Assembly (NCBI GenBank): GCA_050633205.1 | Contig: JBOEGA010000085.1 | Coordinates: forward strand, 1 to 15,266 | Length of the DNA stretch: 15,266 nt | Direction: 5' to 3' | Origin: CBDHHC01 sp050633205 | GTDB taxonomy: Bacteria > Pseudomonadota > Alphaproteobacteria > Rhizobiales > CBDHHC01 | Part shown: positions 6,529 through 14,400 of the stretch, piece by piece | How positions within the stretch are numbered: position 1 is the first letter of the stretch | Layout of the letters: each line of letters opens with the position of its first letter | Notes under the pieces: model-generated | The model's input: only the letters and a program-made list of their open reading frames with translations | Told to the model about the DNA's origin: nothing | The model's database searches: none | Translations under genes and position numbers: made by a program

Positions 6529-6986
6529 ACTTTATAACTCTCTAACTTTATCGTGAAATACTTAATTAGACGCGCTGATGGTGAAATTTCATAGCGCATT
6601 AGGCCGCTGCTCTCATGGACTTTTCCAAAGTTAAAGAGGCCGGTATCTTTTGTTCTTTCAAGAAGATTCTTGATCTTTACTTCCATAGACGCTTGTCGTT
6701 TACGGTCCATAATTCTCGCAAGCTTGCCGAGAGTGAACGGGACTTCTGAAATACAATGCTCCTCTATTAACAAGAGTGCCAGCATATAAGTATCAGCGTC
6801 AGTTACATATTTCTCTAAATTGGGTTTTACAGTGATGCCTTCATCGATTAGAAAATCAAGGATATCACCCCACATAGTCATATGATCGATCATACGAGTG
6901 GCAAATCCTCCTACCTTCTCGAACTCACGACGATATACAATTTTCTGCTCTTCAAAATTGTCGTTTTCTTCTTTGGGTTTATTCAT
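6525..6986 (-). CDS. Predicted winged-helix (MarR-like) DNA-binding protein
   Basis: A 153-residue soluble protein. Residues about 63-140 fit a winged-helix layout: a helix (TYMLALLLIEEHC), a helix-turn-helix (FTLGKLARIMDRKRQASMEVK, with the recognition helix rich in Arg/Lys) and a wing ending in SSGLMRYEISPSARLIKYF. The first 50 residues are charged and helical and may dimerise. No ligand-binding motif is recognised. The ribosome binding site is weak (GGA). The gene is divergent from the two exported-protein genes at 7218 and 7551 across 231 bases and is coupled to the 58-residue peptide behind it. The natural inference is that it regulates one or both sides. The match is structural and by eye; it may belong to a phage or plasmid replication-type winged-helix family instead. 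Confidence 0.6.
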   Translation of the reverse strand: MNKPKEENDNFEEQKIVYRREFEKVGGFATRMIDHMTMWGDILDFLIDEGITVKPNLEKYVTDADTYMLALLLIEEHCISEVPFTLGKLARIMDRKRQASMEVKIKNLLERTKDTGLFNFGKVHESSGLMRYEISPSARLIKYFTIKLESYKV

Positions 6987-7217
6987 TTAACAATTTCCAG
7001 TTCAGAAACGGACTTTCATCCTATGAGAATTTTATAGATAGAGAAACCCCTCATTTTTTACCCCCTAAAATACCAATGCTCCTCTAATTAACAGATGCGA
7101 CAATTTTCTTGCTCATAAAAAATATGCCTCTTATCAGTGGCTTACAACCACATTACTATGGCTATCAACCAGTGACAACTGGGGATCAAATCATCTATAA
7201 ATATTTGGAGTATTGTT
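6987..7217. promoter_or_regulatory. Divergent intergenic control region
   Basis: An AT-rich space between two divergent units, so promoters in both directions are expected. I could not fix a confident -35/-10 pair. Short dyads near the plus-strand gene include GTGG/CCAC around 7138-7153 and CCAGT/ACTGG around 7170-7183, which could be operators. GGAG lies 7 bases before the ATG at 7218. Confidence 0.4.
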
Positions 7218-7529
7218 ATGAATAAGAAACTTTCTTCGATTGTAACTTCAACAATTATGGCAATTTCGATGGGGGGCTATGTTCAGGCAAATGAGCCTAA
7301 TATCCCGTTCGATCAGTTGATTCCACAGGCCCCCAACTATAATAACGAATTTGACAGAAATCGGGCAAATCTTGACCGTGCGTTGGAACAACAGAGAGCA
7401 GCTGCTGAAAGAGAGGCCATGCGAGATAAGTCTCACGATTTTCCTAGGCAAAAAATCGGTAATGATACTTCTATAGGAGCGCGTTTGAATGATGGGGTTC
7501 CTGAAGTCAACATCCGACATACCCAATAA
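7218..7529 (+). CDS. Small exported protein, first gene of a two-gene operon
   Basis: A 103-residue protein with a signal peptide (MNKKLSSIVTSTIMAISMGG, then YVQA; cleavage after Ala24). The mature part is polar: a Pro/Asn-rich lead (NEPNIPFDQLIPQAPNYNN), then a helix with alternating charges (FDRNRANLDRALEQQRAAAE, residues 45-64, continuing to about 72) able to form a coiled coil, then a flexible tail. No cysteines. GGAG before the ATG at 7218 supports the start. It ends 21 bases before the next exported protein and both precede one strong terminator. Family not recognised; a periplasmic or secreted partner of the next gene product is likely. Confidence 0.75.
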   Translation: MNKKLSSIVTSTIMAISMGGYVQANEPNIPFDQLIPQAPNYNNEFDRNRANLDRALEQQRAAAEREAMRDKSHDFPRQKIGNDTSIGARLNDGVPEVNIRHTQ

Positions 7530-7550
7530 TCTTAGGTAGGAGAATAGAAG

Positions 7551-7898
7551 ATGAAATTACTAAAACTTCTTGCAACGGCTCTTGTTTTATCCATAGTTTT
7601 TTCTTTTTTTAGTATTGCATCAGCCAATCCAAATCAGTGTATTTCACTTACAACAGGCTCTGCTGGCACTATGACATTCGCTGCCACCTTTCGGAACAAT
7701 TGTGATAAGTGTGTAACGTTTACTCCACGTGCGGTTGGGCTTGGTGGAAGTTCTGATTTATTGATGGGTGCTGCTAAGTCCTTAGGGCATCCAGTAAGTC
7801 GTGCTACTTTGGAGCCAGGAGGCACAATAACGTTGTTTTATGGTGGTACTTTCGGTACATGGAAAGCATCAGCTTTGAATCCAAAGTATTGCGATTAG
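7551..7898 (+). CDS. Small exported protein with four cysteines, second gene of the operon
   Basis: A 115-residue protein with a signal peptide (MKLLKLLATALVLSIVFSFF, then SIASA; cleavage after Ala25). The mature part has four cysteines (30, 51, 54, 114), including a close CDKC pair, and many Gly/Thr/Phe residues in short strands (GTMTFAATFRNN, GGTITLFYGGTFGTWKA). This suggests a compact beta fold held by disulfides. AGGAG precedes the ATG by about 9 bases. It follows the coiled-coil protein by 21 bases and is closed by a strong terminator 7 bases after the stop. Function unknown; an extracellular binding or antagonist protein is conceivable but unsupported. Confidence 0.75.
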   Translation: MKLLKLLATALVLSIVFSFFSIASANPNQCISLTTGSAGTMTFAATFRNNCDKCVTFTPRAVGLGGSSDLLMGAAKSLGHPVSRATLEPGGTITLFYGGTFGTWKASALNPKYCD

Positions 7899-7905
7899 CC
7901 TTCTT

Positions 7906-7941
7906 AGTTAAACCTGGATATCTCGTTATCCAGGTTTAACT
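7906..7941 (+). terminator. Strong terminator of the exported-protein operon
   Basis: A perfect 15-bp stem (7906-7920 and 7927-7941, AGTTAAACCTGGATA and its complement) with a 6-base loop TCTCGT, ending in a short T-run. It lies 7 bases after the stop at 7898. Confidence 0.85.
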
Positions 7942-7980
7942 TTTGTGCAGAATTAATAGGGAATAACACTTGTTCACCAC

Positions 7981-7999
7981 GCGCCGATAACTTCGGCGC
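7981..7999. repeat. GC-rich hairpin between the operon and the recombinase
   Basis: GCGCCGA and TCGGCGC are exact 7-bp arms around TAACT. There is no U-run on either side. It may be part of an attachment or binding site of the neighbouring recombinase. Confidence 0.4.
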
Positions 8000-8038
8000 A
8001 TTCTTCAAATCCATAAAGATCGTTGTTTTCGCTCTATT

Positions 8039-8121
8039 GCCCCAAAAGGGTTCCTTTTTGGTGCAATCTAATCAGTGTTTTTCAGTCTAACTAACGCACA
8101 AAAAACGACCCCTTTTGGGGC
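8039..8121. repeat. Inverted pair of a 15-bp motif beside the recombinase
   Basis: GCCCCAAAAGGGTTC (8039-8053) recurs inverted at 8107-8121 with one mismatch, enclosing 53 bases. The right copy is the stem of the recombinase terminator. The left copy can also fold with CCTTTTTGGTGC just after it. A duplicated terminator or a paired protein-binding site are both possible. Confidence 0.45.
8100..8120 (-). terminator. Terminator of the intact recombinase
   Basis: On the minus strand, 4 bases after the stop, CCCC-AAAA-GGGG forms a short GC stem, followed by TCG and six U. A typical compact intrinsic terminator. Confidence 0.65.
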
Positions 8122-8124
8122 ACT

Positions 8125-9108
8125 TTAGATAATGATTTTTTCAACTTCATCCAACGACACAGTATCTGCGCGGCGGTCATAGAGCTTGGTTGTACGGGGG
8201 CTTTCATGCGCTGCCATTTGCTGGGCATGTTCGACCAATCCGCCATTCTCCAAATAGATGGTGATGCCACTGGCTCTGAATGTATGGTTTCCGGCTTGTG
8301 TTTGTATACCTGCCTGGTGTAATCGTCGACCGACCATGGCATAGGCTTCCTGGCGGGATAATCGTCGACCGGTGAGTTGTCCGCCCTTGCCTCTTCCGGT
8401 AGATTGGAACAACGGCGCTTTGTCCTGTTTTTTAACCAACGCCAGTTCCTGATAGTCGTGTAGGTATTCTTCCAGTGTGTGGTGGCATGGCATTTCATGG
8501 GCTTTGCCGCCCTTCTCTTTCAGTCGTACCCAGGTCCGCCGGTTTTGCACAAACAGATCTTGTTGGTTCATGCCAATGGTGGCACTGATGCGCGCGAAGG
8601 TGTAGAGCAACACCCCGAGCAGGGCACGATCCCGTTGGCCAATCACCGTGTCGGTATTGATCGAGTCAAACAGTCGTCGTACTTCCTCGGCACTCAAGAT
8701 CGGCGTTTTGCCTTTTTTCACCACATGCTTGGGGCCGCGTACCGCACTCGCCGGATTACTCGGCATCACCTGCCCCAGGATTAACCAGTCGAACAACATG
8801 CGGATTGCCGCCAGGTGTTGTTTGACAGTCGGCGGTGATAAACGCTCGCTTAAGGTTTCGACATAGGTGGCAATATGGATCGAAGTGATGGCGTGCAGGT
8901 CGACGGGGCACCATTCAAAGAATTGTTTTACAGCACGGGCGTAGGCTGCCCGCGTATTGGGGTTGCGGATATGTGCGGTGAAAAATTCCAGAAAGCGGTA
9001 AGACGCATCCTCCCCCAGTTCGGCGACGGCCGCAGGAATCGAATCACCGGCCTGAACCACCAGGGAATGGTCTTGACGAGACAGGGCTTTTATTGAAGAT
9101 TTAGGCAT
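8125..9108 (-). CDS. Tyrosine recombinase/integrase (XerC/phage-integrase family)
   Basis: A 327-residue site-specific recombinase of full family length. Residues about 38-112 form the N-terminal helical core-binding domain (YRFLEFFTAHIRNPNTRAAY, VKQHLAAIRMLFDWLI). The catalytic domain follows from about 136. All catalytic positions are visible: Arg173 (TFARIS), the beta-hairpin Lys (199 or 202 in KEKGGKA), His275-x-x-Arg278 (NHTFRASG), His301 (AAHESPRTT) and nucleophile Tyr310 (KLYDRR). It cuts and rejoins DNA through a 3'-phosphotyrosine bond. A 28-bp dif-like dyad lies 10 bases before its start and overlaps where its promoter must be, so it may regulate itself and act at that site. Its own terminator follows. 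No excisionase gene was seen. It may be what mobilises this island; the other recombinase in the window is broken. Confidence 0.93.
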   Translation of the reverse strand: MPKSSIKALSRQDHSLVVQAGDSIPAAVAELGEDASYRFLEFFTAHIRNPNTRAAYARAVKQFFEWCPVDLHAITSIHIATYVETLSERLSPPTVKQHLAAIRMLFDWLILGQVMPSNPASAVRGPKHVVKKGKTPILSAEEVRRLFDSINTDTVIGQRDRALLGVLLYTFARISATIGMNQQDLFVQNRRTWVRLKEKGGKAHEMPCHHTLEEYLHDYQELALVKKQDKAPLFQSTGRGKGGQLTGRRLSRQEAYAMVGRRLHQAGIQTQAGNHTFRASGITIYLENGGLVEHAQQMAAHESPRTTKLYDRRADTVSLDEVEKIII

Positions 9109-9117
9109 ATCACTATA

Positions 9118-9145
9118 ATACTACATAAAGGACGTTATGTAGTAT
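9118..9145. other. 28-bp dif-like recombination core (11-6-11 dyad)
   Basis: ATACTACATAA, a 6-base centre AGGACG, then TTATGTAGTAT: two perfectly complementary 11-bp arms. The same 11-6-11 layout and the inner CATAA/TTATGT bases are those of XerCD dif sites. It lies 10 bases upstream of an intact tyrosine recombinase. Read on the minus strand, a TATTAT hexamer at the gene-proximal edge could be the recombinase -10 box, so the dyad may also be an operator. No second copy was found in the window. Confidence 0.6.
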
Positions 9146-9190
9146 AATCGCAGTATCCGGATTCAATGAATCTTGTGTTTAAAAATTGAC

Positions 9191-9222
9191 CAGAAATATT
9201 GATGACATGCCTGATATTTCTG
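9191..9222. repeat. 9-bp inverted repeat upstream of the recombinase
   Basis: CAGAAATAT (9191-9199) and ATATTTCTG (9214-9222) are exact complements 14 bases apart, with further matching bases outside (GACCA and TGGTC). The surrounding 9146-9404 holds no convincing gene; TTGCGC-TAA-GCGCAA near 9339-9354 is another small hairpin. Possibly arm-type or regulator sites. Confidence 0.4.
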
Positions 9223-9365
9223 CTGAAATGGTCTGAAAAATGCGTTTTAAACTCAATAAGTCGACATAGTGACCGATAATATAACTAGAAAAATGGAACG
9301 AATAGTTCTATTATCTAACTCATGGGCAATGCCCCGGGGTTTGCGCTAAGCGCAAGTCGGATTTC

Positions 9366-9393
9366 AAAGGCTCAAGGTTTTCCTTGGGCCTTT
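9366..9393 (-). terminator. Hairpin downstream of the DUF3800 gene
   Basis: AAAGGCTCAAGG and CCTTGGGCCTTT form a 12-bp stem with one G-U pair and a TTTT loop, 11 bases after the stop at 9405. The U-run is poor on the minus strand and only moderate on the plus strand, so the terminator call is tentative. Confidence 0.55.
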
Positions 9394-9404
9394 GGTCTTT
9401 CTGG

Positions 9405-10214
9405 CTATTCAAAACAGCTATATTTAATGCCACAACTAGCTCTCAATTCATTCGGAAGATGATCATCGATGAGTTTTCCGGAAGCTACTAAATCCTTATA
9501 TGGCCTATAGTTTGGCTGATATCCGCCCTTTGCTATCGGAAATAATACGAGATCTGCAACTTGAAGTTGGGGCAATGCTTTTTTCTTCCGTCTAGGCTCC
9601 CCTAGAATAATGTTTCTAAAATCTTTGGCGCTCATAGGGTCATATTGGTTTGTTCCATTTCCGGTGAAGGGATTACCGTCTTGTTTCAATGCTTTCATAT
9701 AACGAATCAGGGCCCGGTCCTCCTTTCTCCCGCTTTCTTCAAATATAATTTCTAGCTTCCTGTCATTAAGGTCCGCAAATTTAGCCGCACGTTCAACGAG
9801 GATGGAGAACGCTGTTTTATCCATTTCCCAAAGTTTGTCCACGTGCTGTTCGCGATAACGGGAAAAATAGCCCTCTCGATCAATGACAACTGCGGTTGCG
9901 ATGAAAGGTTGAGAGAGTAAAAACTTCCTGAGATCAGGCATAAAATACCCAGCCTCTTCAGGTTGACTCAGCCAACCGAAGTCACCTCGATGACCGCGTA
10001 TACTCGATGAATGAAGGGGGTAATTAATCCCCCAGTTCCCGCAAAAGGATCTATGTGCATGGTAGATTTCAGTGTCATCCTCACCTTTGACAAGGATGCC
10101 ACCTAATCCGAAGCAATCCACATTATCATTGCGCTTTTTAATAGGACTTTTGTGTAAATCGCGACTACCAGTGTCATCAATATAGAGAATGTATTTTTTC
10201 TGTTCAGCTATCAT
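9405..10214 (-). CDS. DUF3800 domain protein
   Basis: A 269-residue protein matching the DUF3800 pattern along its length: N-terminal YILYIDDTGSRD (Asp13, Asp14), a GLGGILV strand (36-42), HSSSIR (68-73), a central FIATAVVIDREGYF strand, IIFEESGRKED (Glu159/160) and a C-terminal QLQVADLVL (Asp221). The spaced acidic residues fit the RNase H-like fold proposed for this family; the reaction is not established. DUF3800 genes are common in phage, plasmid and defence-island settings, as here beside a recombinase. No Shine-Dalgarno motif precedes the ATG at 10214. Instead, a perfect 14-bp-arm hairpin and an open 37-residue peptide lie just upstream on the same strand, which may control its expression. 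Confidence 0.85.
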   Translation of the reverse strand: MIAEQKKYILYIDDTGSRDLHKSPIKKRNDNVDCFGLGGILVKGEDDTEIYHAHRSFCGNWGINYPLHSSSIRGHRGDFGWLSQPEEAGYFMPDLRKFLLSQPFIATAVVIDREGYFSRYREQHVDKLWEMDKTAFSILVERAAKFADLNDRKLEIIFEESGRKEDRALIRYMKALKQDGNPFTGNGTNQYDPMSAKDFRNIILGEPRRKKKALPQLQVADLVLFPIAKGGYQPNYRPYKDLVASGKLIDDHLPNELRASCGIKYSCFE

Positions 10215-10256
10215 CCGGGTTTAGAGTTACTCGATAAATGGATGGAGGAAAGGACG

Positions 10257-10290
10257 GAACAGTGGAAGGGCTTCTGCCCTTCCACTGTTC
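10257..10290 (-). repeat. Perfect 14-bp-arm hairpin between the small peptide and DUF3800
   Basis: GAACAGTGGAAGGG (10257-10270) and its exact complement (10277-10290) flank CTTCTG. On the minus strand it starts 9 bases after the 37-residue peptide stop and ends 42 bases before the DUF3800 start. No U-run follows, so it is not a standard terminator. It could be an attenuator, an mRNA-stabilising stem or a protein-binding site. Confidence 0.65.
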
Positions 10291-10299
10291 GCTGCACGT

Positions 10300-10413
10300 C
10301 TACTTATCTGAAAAAATGTAGACCAGTAACTCGCAGGTCCAGGTTAAAAGTTTTCTGAGCAGAATAATTCCGCACAGCCTTCTGTAGATGGGGAATAAAG
10401 ACCATCTATTCAT
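10300..10413 (-). CDS. 37-residue hydrophobic cationic peptide (type I toxin-like or leader)
   Basis: A short minus-strand frame with a very good ribosome binding site: AGGAG ends 6 bases before the ATG at 10413. An earlier ATG (10417) is too close to it and gives only MNE. The product begins MNRWSLFPIYRRLCGIILLR and ends KLLTWTCELLVYIFSDK. It is one hydrophobic membrane-spanning stretch with Arg/Lys at the start and middle and two Cys. A small GGACT/AGTCC hairpin (10434-10449) lies before the ribosome site, and a strong hairpin follows the stop. These traits are shared by membrane toxins of type I toxin-antitoxin systems and by regulatory leader peptides; no sequence relative is recognised. 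Neither an antisense RNA nor a promoter could be shown. Confidence 0.45.
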   Translation of the reverse strand: MNRWSLFPIYRRLCGIILLRKLLTWTCELLVYIFSDK

Positions 10414-10487
10414 TCATATCTCCTGTAAAGCAAGGACTGAAAGAAGTCCAGAAGGTGTGAAACTCAGGTACGACATATCAGCAGCGT

Positions 10488-10506
10488 ATTTAGCAAAATG
10501 CTAAAT
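10488..10506. repeat. 8-bp inverted repeat, possible operator
   Basis: ATTTAGCA-AAA-TGCTAAAT, perfect arms. It lies between the minus-strand 37-residue peptide and the start of the plus-strand pseudogene at 10498, so it could be a regulator site or a stem over that start. Confidence 0.4.
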
Positions 10507-10780
10507 TGTAAGTTTTTCTTATGCCTCGCATTTGCTATGCTCGGTTAAGTTGTACTTTACAAGTACAGCTGTTTCTTTTGCCCAACAGTCAAAAGATGTC
10601 ATATCCGTCGCTTCCTCTTCTGGACGCGTTTGGATCGGCAGGCTGCCCTCTAGCCCAGGGCAGCTCGCCATATCCGAATTCAATTATAATCAATTAGTGA
10701 GTACCAACGTGCCTTTTCTTCAAAGAATTTACACAGACGATAAATTGAAAATCGTTAGTGCGTATTTTGAAGAGTTCTAA
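10498..10780 (+). pseudogene. Probable broken small exported protein
   Basis: From ATG 10498 the frame reads like a signal peptide (MLNCKFFLCLAFAMLG) and then hits TAA at 10546. One base over, an open frame crosses the same area and continues STAVSFAQQSKDVISVASSS, then GRVWIGRLPSSPGQLAISEF, then NYNQLVSTNVPFLQRIYTDD and ends IVSAYFEEF at 10780. The simplest reading is one secreted protein of about 90 residues with a single-base frameshift at about 10535-10550. There is no clear ribosome binding site, so the gene may be silent. A TTG start at 10532 in the second frame is possible but has no support. Family not recognised. Confidence 0.4.
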
Positions 10781-10909
10781 ATCGTATGCAAGTACGTTAA
10801 TAAAAAATTATCTTTAGTAACAGCTAGCTGTATTGGAGAAGGATCAGACCGGTTTCGCCACTATAATTTCGCATGTCTGATGTCTTTGGAAATTAGATGT
10901 AGATGCATT

Positions 10910-11090
10910 TTAGTAATCTCCGATTTTAGCACCACTCCCAGGTTTTAGATTTTTCATAATTTCTCCAACTTCTTTTCACCATTGTTCGACGATCCTGATT
11001 TTGAAGCCCCGAACGTCTCATATATAAATCACGCAAATGTGTCAGAACGAAATTGATATGAGTCTTATACATACGCATTGTCTCTTCCAT
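10910..11090 (-). pseudogene. Small gene with an apparent one-base frameshift
   Basis: From ATG 11090 the frame reads MEETMRMYKTHINFVLTHLR, then DLYMRRSGLQNQDRRTMVK. At a run of four A (GTGAAAAGAAG) it goes on to a short poor tail and a stop at 10926. Skipping one A gives a more protein-like end, EVGEIMKNLKPGSGAKIGDY, stopping at 10910. That would be a 59-residue basic protein. The ATG inside the second part (MKNLKPGSG) has GGAG 7 bases upstream, so a 15-residue peptide could also be made. A frameshift in a homopolymer may be decay, a sequencing error or recoding. Family not recognised. Confidence 0.3.
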
Positions 11091-11423
11091 CACTCTACTC
11101 TGCTTGCGTTATGTCACTCCGATTCTGCCAAGCAATTCTCAAAACAACAAACGTGAACGACAAGTTCTTGACGATTACATTTCTTGACAATAGGCTTGCT
11201 ATTAACAAATAAGGGACGTAGTTGTGTTTTTGTTATTCATCATTAATGCATCTATGGAGATAAAGTGATTTAGTAGTTGTACACACGGCGGTGTAGGGAG
11301 TTTGACCTCAATGCACACCCCTATTGTGCCTTCAGAATCCTTCTATCGAGACCCAAATGATGACGATGATTCGCCTCACACACGTCGATTGGAACGTTCT
11401 GTAGTCGCGAAAAGGATGGATAA
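11091..11423. other. Leader and promoter region of the RHS gene
   Basis: No convincing gene was seen. A TTGACA box (11184-11189) has only a weak AAATAA (11207-11212) at 17-bp spacing. Between them lies a small dyad AATAG/CTATT (11189-11203), possibly an operator. About 210 bases then lead to the RHS start, a long leader if this promoter is real. Confidence 0.3.
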
Positions 11424-14400
11424 ATGCTTAATGTAAACGTCTCAAAAACCTTCGCTTTGCTACCTTTTGTAACGCTATTGTCTTTTTCTTCTGCATATGC
11501 CGTTGACGAAACTTCCGTTACTGCAGAGACAGCAACCGATTTCGATATCACACCCAAGGATGAAGACTACTTCGGGTGGTTACCGGGTGAGACCTACAAT
11601 TCACGCACCGGTACGTTGGGCTACTACGTCACAGATCTTCGCGCTGAGGGTAATGGCTCGTTGGACATTGTCATCAACCGTAAATTTAACAAGATCGCCA
11701 ATCAACCCCTGGGCGGAGACGAACTTTATCCAGAGCTCTTTGGCAGCATGTCGCTGGATCTGCCTCGTATAGAATTCACCACGCAGGAAGTCGTTCGTAA
11801 TCAAAAAGATGTAGATGCGTGGAACGCGCCCTATCAAAACTATCCAGAAGGAGAAAGGCCAAATTATACAGTGGGTTCATACGGACAAACGCCACGTTGT
11901 GCGGGTCTTTCCTTGTATAGCCATGTCCCCAACAATGAAGTAGGTCCCGCAGGTACTGTATACAATCCAACCGGACTTACCTCAGGCATTGCGTTTCATA
12001 TCAATAACAAGTCCGTTAACTTCTATCCGAAGGGCCTGAGTACCAACAACGGACGCTTTCCTGCAGCCGCTGATTACGTCAGCCCCGACAATTGGTACGT
12101 GGACTGTGTCGGCACAACCTGGAAAGTTTACCGTCCTAATGGCGTTGTCTATTCTCTGGATCAATATGAGTATCGCAACACTGGTTACTTACGTGGATCT
12201 ATTCTAGATAATGCCAACAAGAAAACAGTGTATGTAAAATCGATACAAGACCCTCAAGGCAATACCTTGACCTACGATTATGAGTCGATAACACGAAAAG
12301 CACCGACTTGGACTGAAATCGCAAATACGCCCAGTGATATGCATGAACACAAATACTTCGATCAGCTGATTCTAAAATCCATTGAAGCCAATGATGGCAG
12401 AAAAGTAACGGTCACTCGTCGGTCCCAACCGGATATGGACTGCCCGATATTAATTGACGAGATTAACTACAATTTTGATGACAGCAAAGATTTACGTTAT
12501 GGCTATGATGCGCAAGGATCCAGTTGCTGGCTCGATCTGAACCACGTGTATCGTAAAGATAATAGTGCCTTCACGTATACGTATTATAGCCCGATTGATA
12601 CCAGCAATAATCCACTGGCCATTAATGATGAATGGCCGTCCCAAGAAAATGCTTACATCAATGGAAAAGCGGTCAAGAAATACCACTCTCTGTTTGCTCT
12701 GAAAAGTATCAATTACCCGGAAGGTGCAACGGTCAACTACACGTATGTTAAATTGTCCAGCTGCTACTTCAACCAGGAAATTCAGGTTGTCGGAACAGAT
12801 ACTTGTAAAGACAACGCCATACTAAAGCAGCGATCGATCACAGGCGAACATCTCCCATCAGGCATGACGTGGCATTTCGGGTTTCAAAAATATACTGACA
12901 ATGGTGAAGTCTTGGGCTCGGCTTCGAATCCGATTTTTACAAGAACGATTGTCGACGGGCCAGCCGTAGGCATGATTCGTAACCGGCAGACTTTCGACTA
13001 TGCCTTGTTTGAAGCTAACGAAGATCCGGGCACAGCCAGTGCCATCAGTGGACAATTAATCGGCTCTTCAGTTATCGAAACCGATTTGTCGGACGACAGC
13101 AAAAAAACCATCAAAAATACCCGTTACAGCTATGGCTTCGGTCCCAGTGTGGTTAACTTTGCCAACTTCGGTTGGTATCAAAATACCGTAATGCCATGGC
13201 AGACGTTGCATTATGCAAGAGATCGTCGAGTTGTGGAAAAGACCATCACACAAGGTGGGCACGAGTTTAAAACAGTGTACGCTGATTTTGATGAGTTTGG
13301 TCACGCGCAGCGTATTGCGCAGTATCACGATGACTCGAGCGCCGCTGCGATCGGTCGCACTCTGGATCTGACGTATTACAACAAAACCTCTCCATGGATC
13401 GTCGGGAAAGTGAAAATCAAGAAAGTCGACAATGAAGATGCCGTGATTGTGGAAAGAACATTTACGCCGAAAGGTGAAGTGAGAGATGAATGGCAATATG
13501 GGATAAAAACACGATATTTCTACCATGACCACGGAGAGCTTCATTTCATCAAGGACGGCCGTGACGTCAATATTCGAATCTACACAAACTACAAATTGGG
13601 TATCGCTCAGAAGATCGACAAACCTGGGGCAACCAAAACACGCGTAGTCAACAATCGGGGGCAGATCGTCAGTGAGACGGACTGGAAAGGTCAAGTTACG
13701 ACGTTTGAGTACAGTGATCTTTTGGGTAAACGCACAAAGGTTAATCCACCATTGCAGGTGCACACGTCCACCAGTTGGCCGGTGTGGCAGATTCCCGGAC
13801 ATGCACGCTATCGTAAGAAAACCGTGCAACGGGGACCTGACTTCAAAGAAATCACTGAATACGATTCACTGGGCCGCCCCATTCGTGAATATACTTTGGA
13901 TACCAGCACAAGTACGCATGTACTTGTGTACTACAAATATGCAACGAATGGCGAACTGGCCTACCGCTCCCTGCCGACTGACTCAATCCTGAATTTGGCC
14001 AATGTTGTCAGTGGTGCGATGTCCCCTCCTCCAGGGATTGAGTATCAATACGATGCATTGGGTCGTGTTGTGAATGAGAAAAATACGGCGGATAACTCAA
14101 TCACGAAACGTTGTTATGGTACGTCACAGTGCGATAGCGAAAATCTCATCCCTCAGTCATTGGTTCGACACGGTGTGGGTACGCTTGATCCCTCCGGGCA
14201 TTTTAGTGTTGTGAATTACCGTGCCTTTGGTAACCCGGATGATGCCGAGATTACAGAAACAATCCAACAGCGGGTGAGCACCAACCCAAATTCAGGGATA
14301 AAAACTGTAATCACCCGTGATCGACTTGGGTTTATTAAAAAGGTGACCCAAGGCGGCAAGGAACGTAGTTATACCTACAAGTCTGGCAAGCGACTATTGG

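Noticed and set aside
4334..8100. An integron cassette array, suggested by many small genes near recombinases.
   Set aside because: No paired RYYYAAC/GTTRRRY attC sites follow the small genes, and the recombinases do not show the integron-specific insertion.
8091..8498. A 135-residue frame overlapping the recombinase on the same strand.
   Set aside because: It is a frame shadow of the recombinase C-terminal half.
184..10474. The 11-mer TCAGGTACGAC near 184 and again near 10464, as possible element ends.
   Set aside because: An 11-base match is expected by chance several times in a window of this size, and the flanks do not match.
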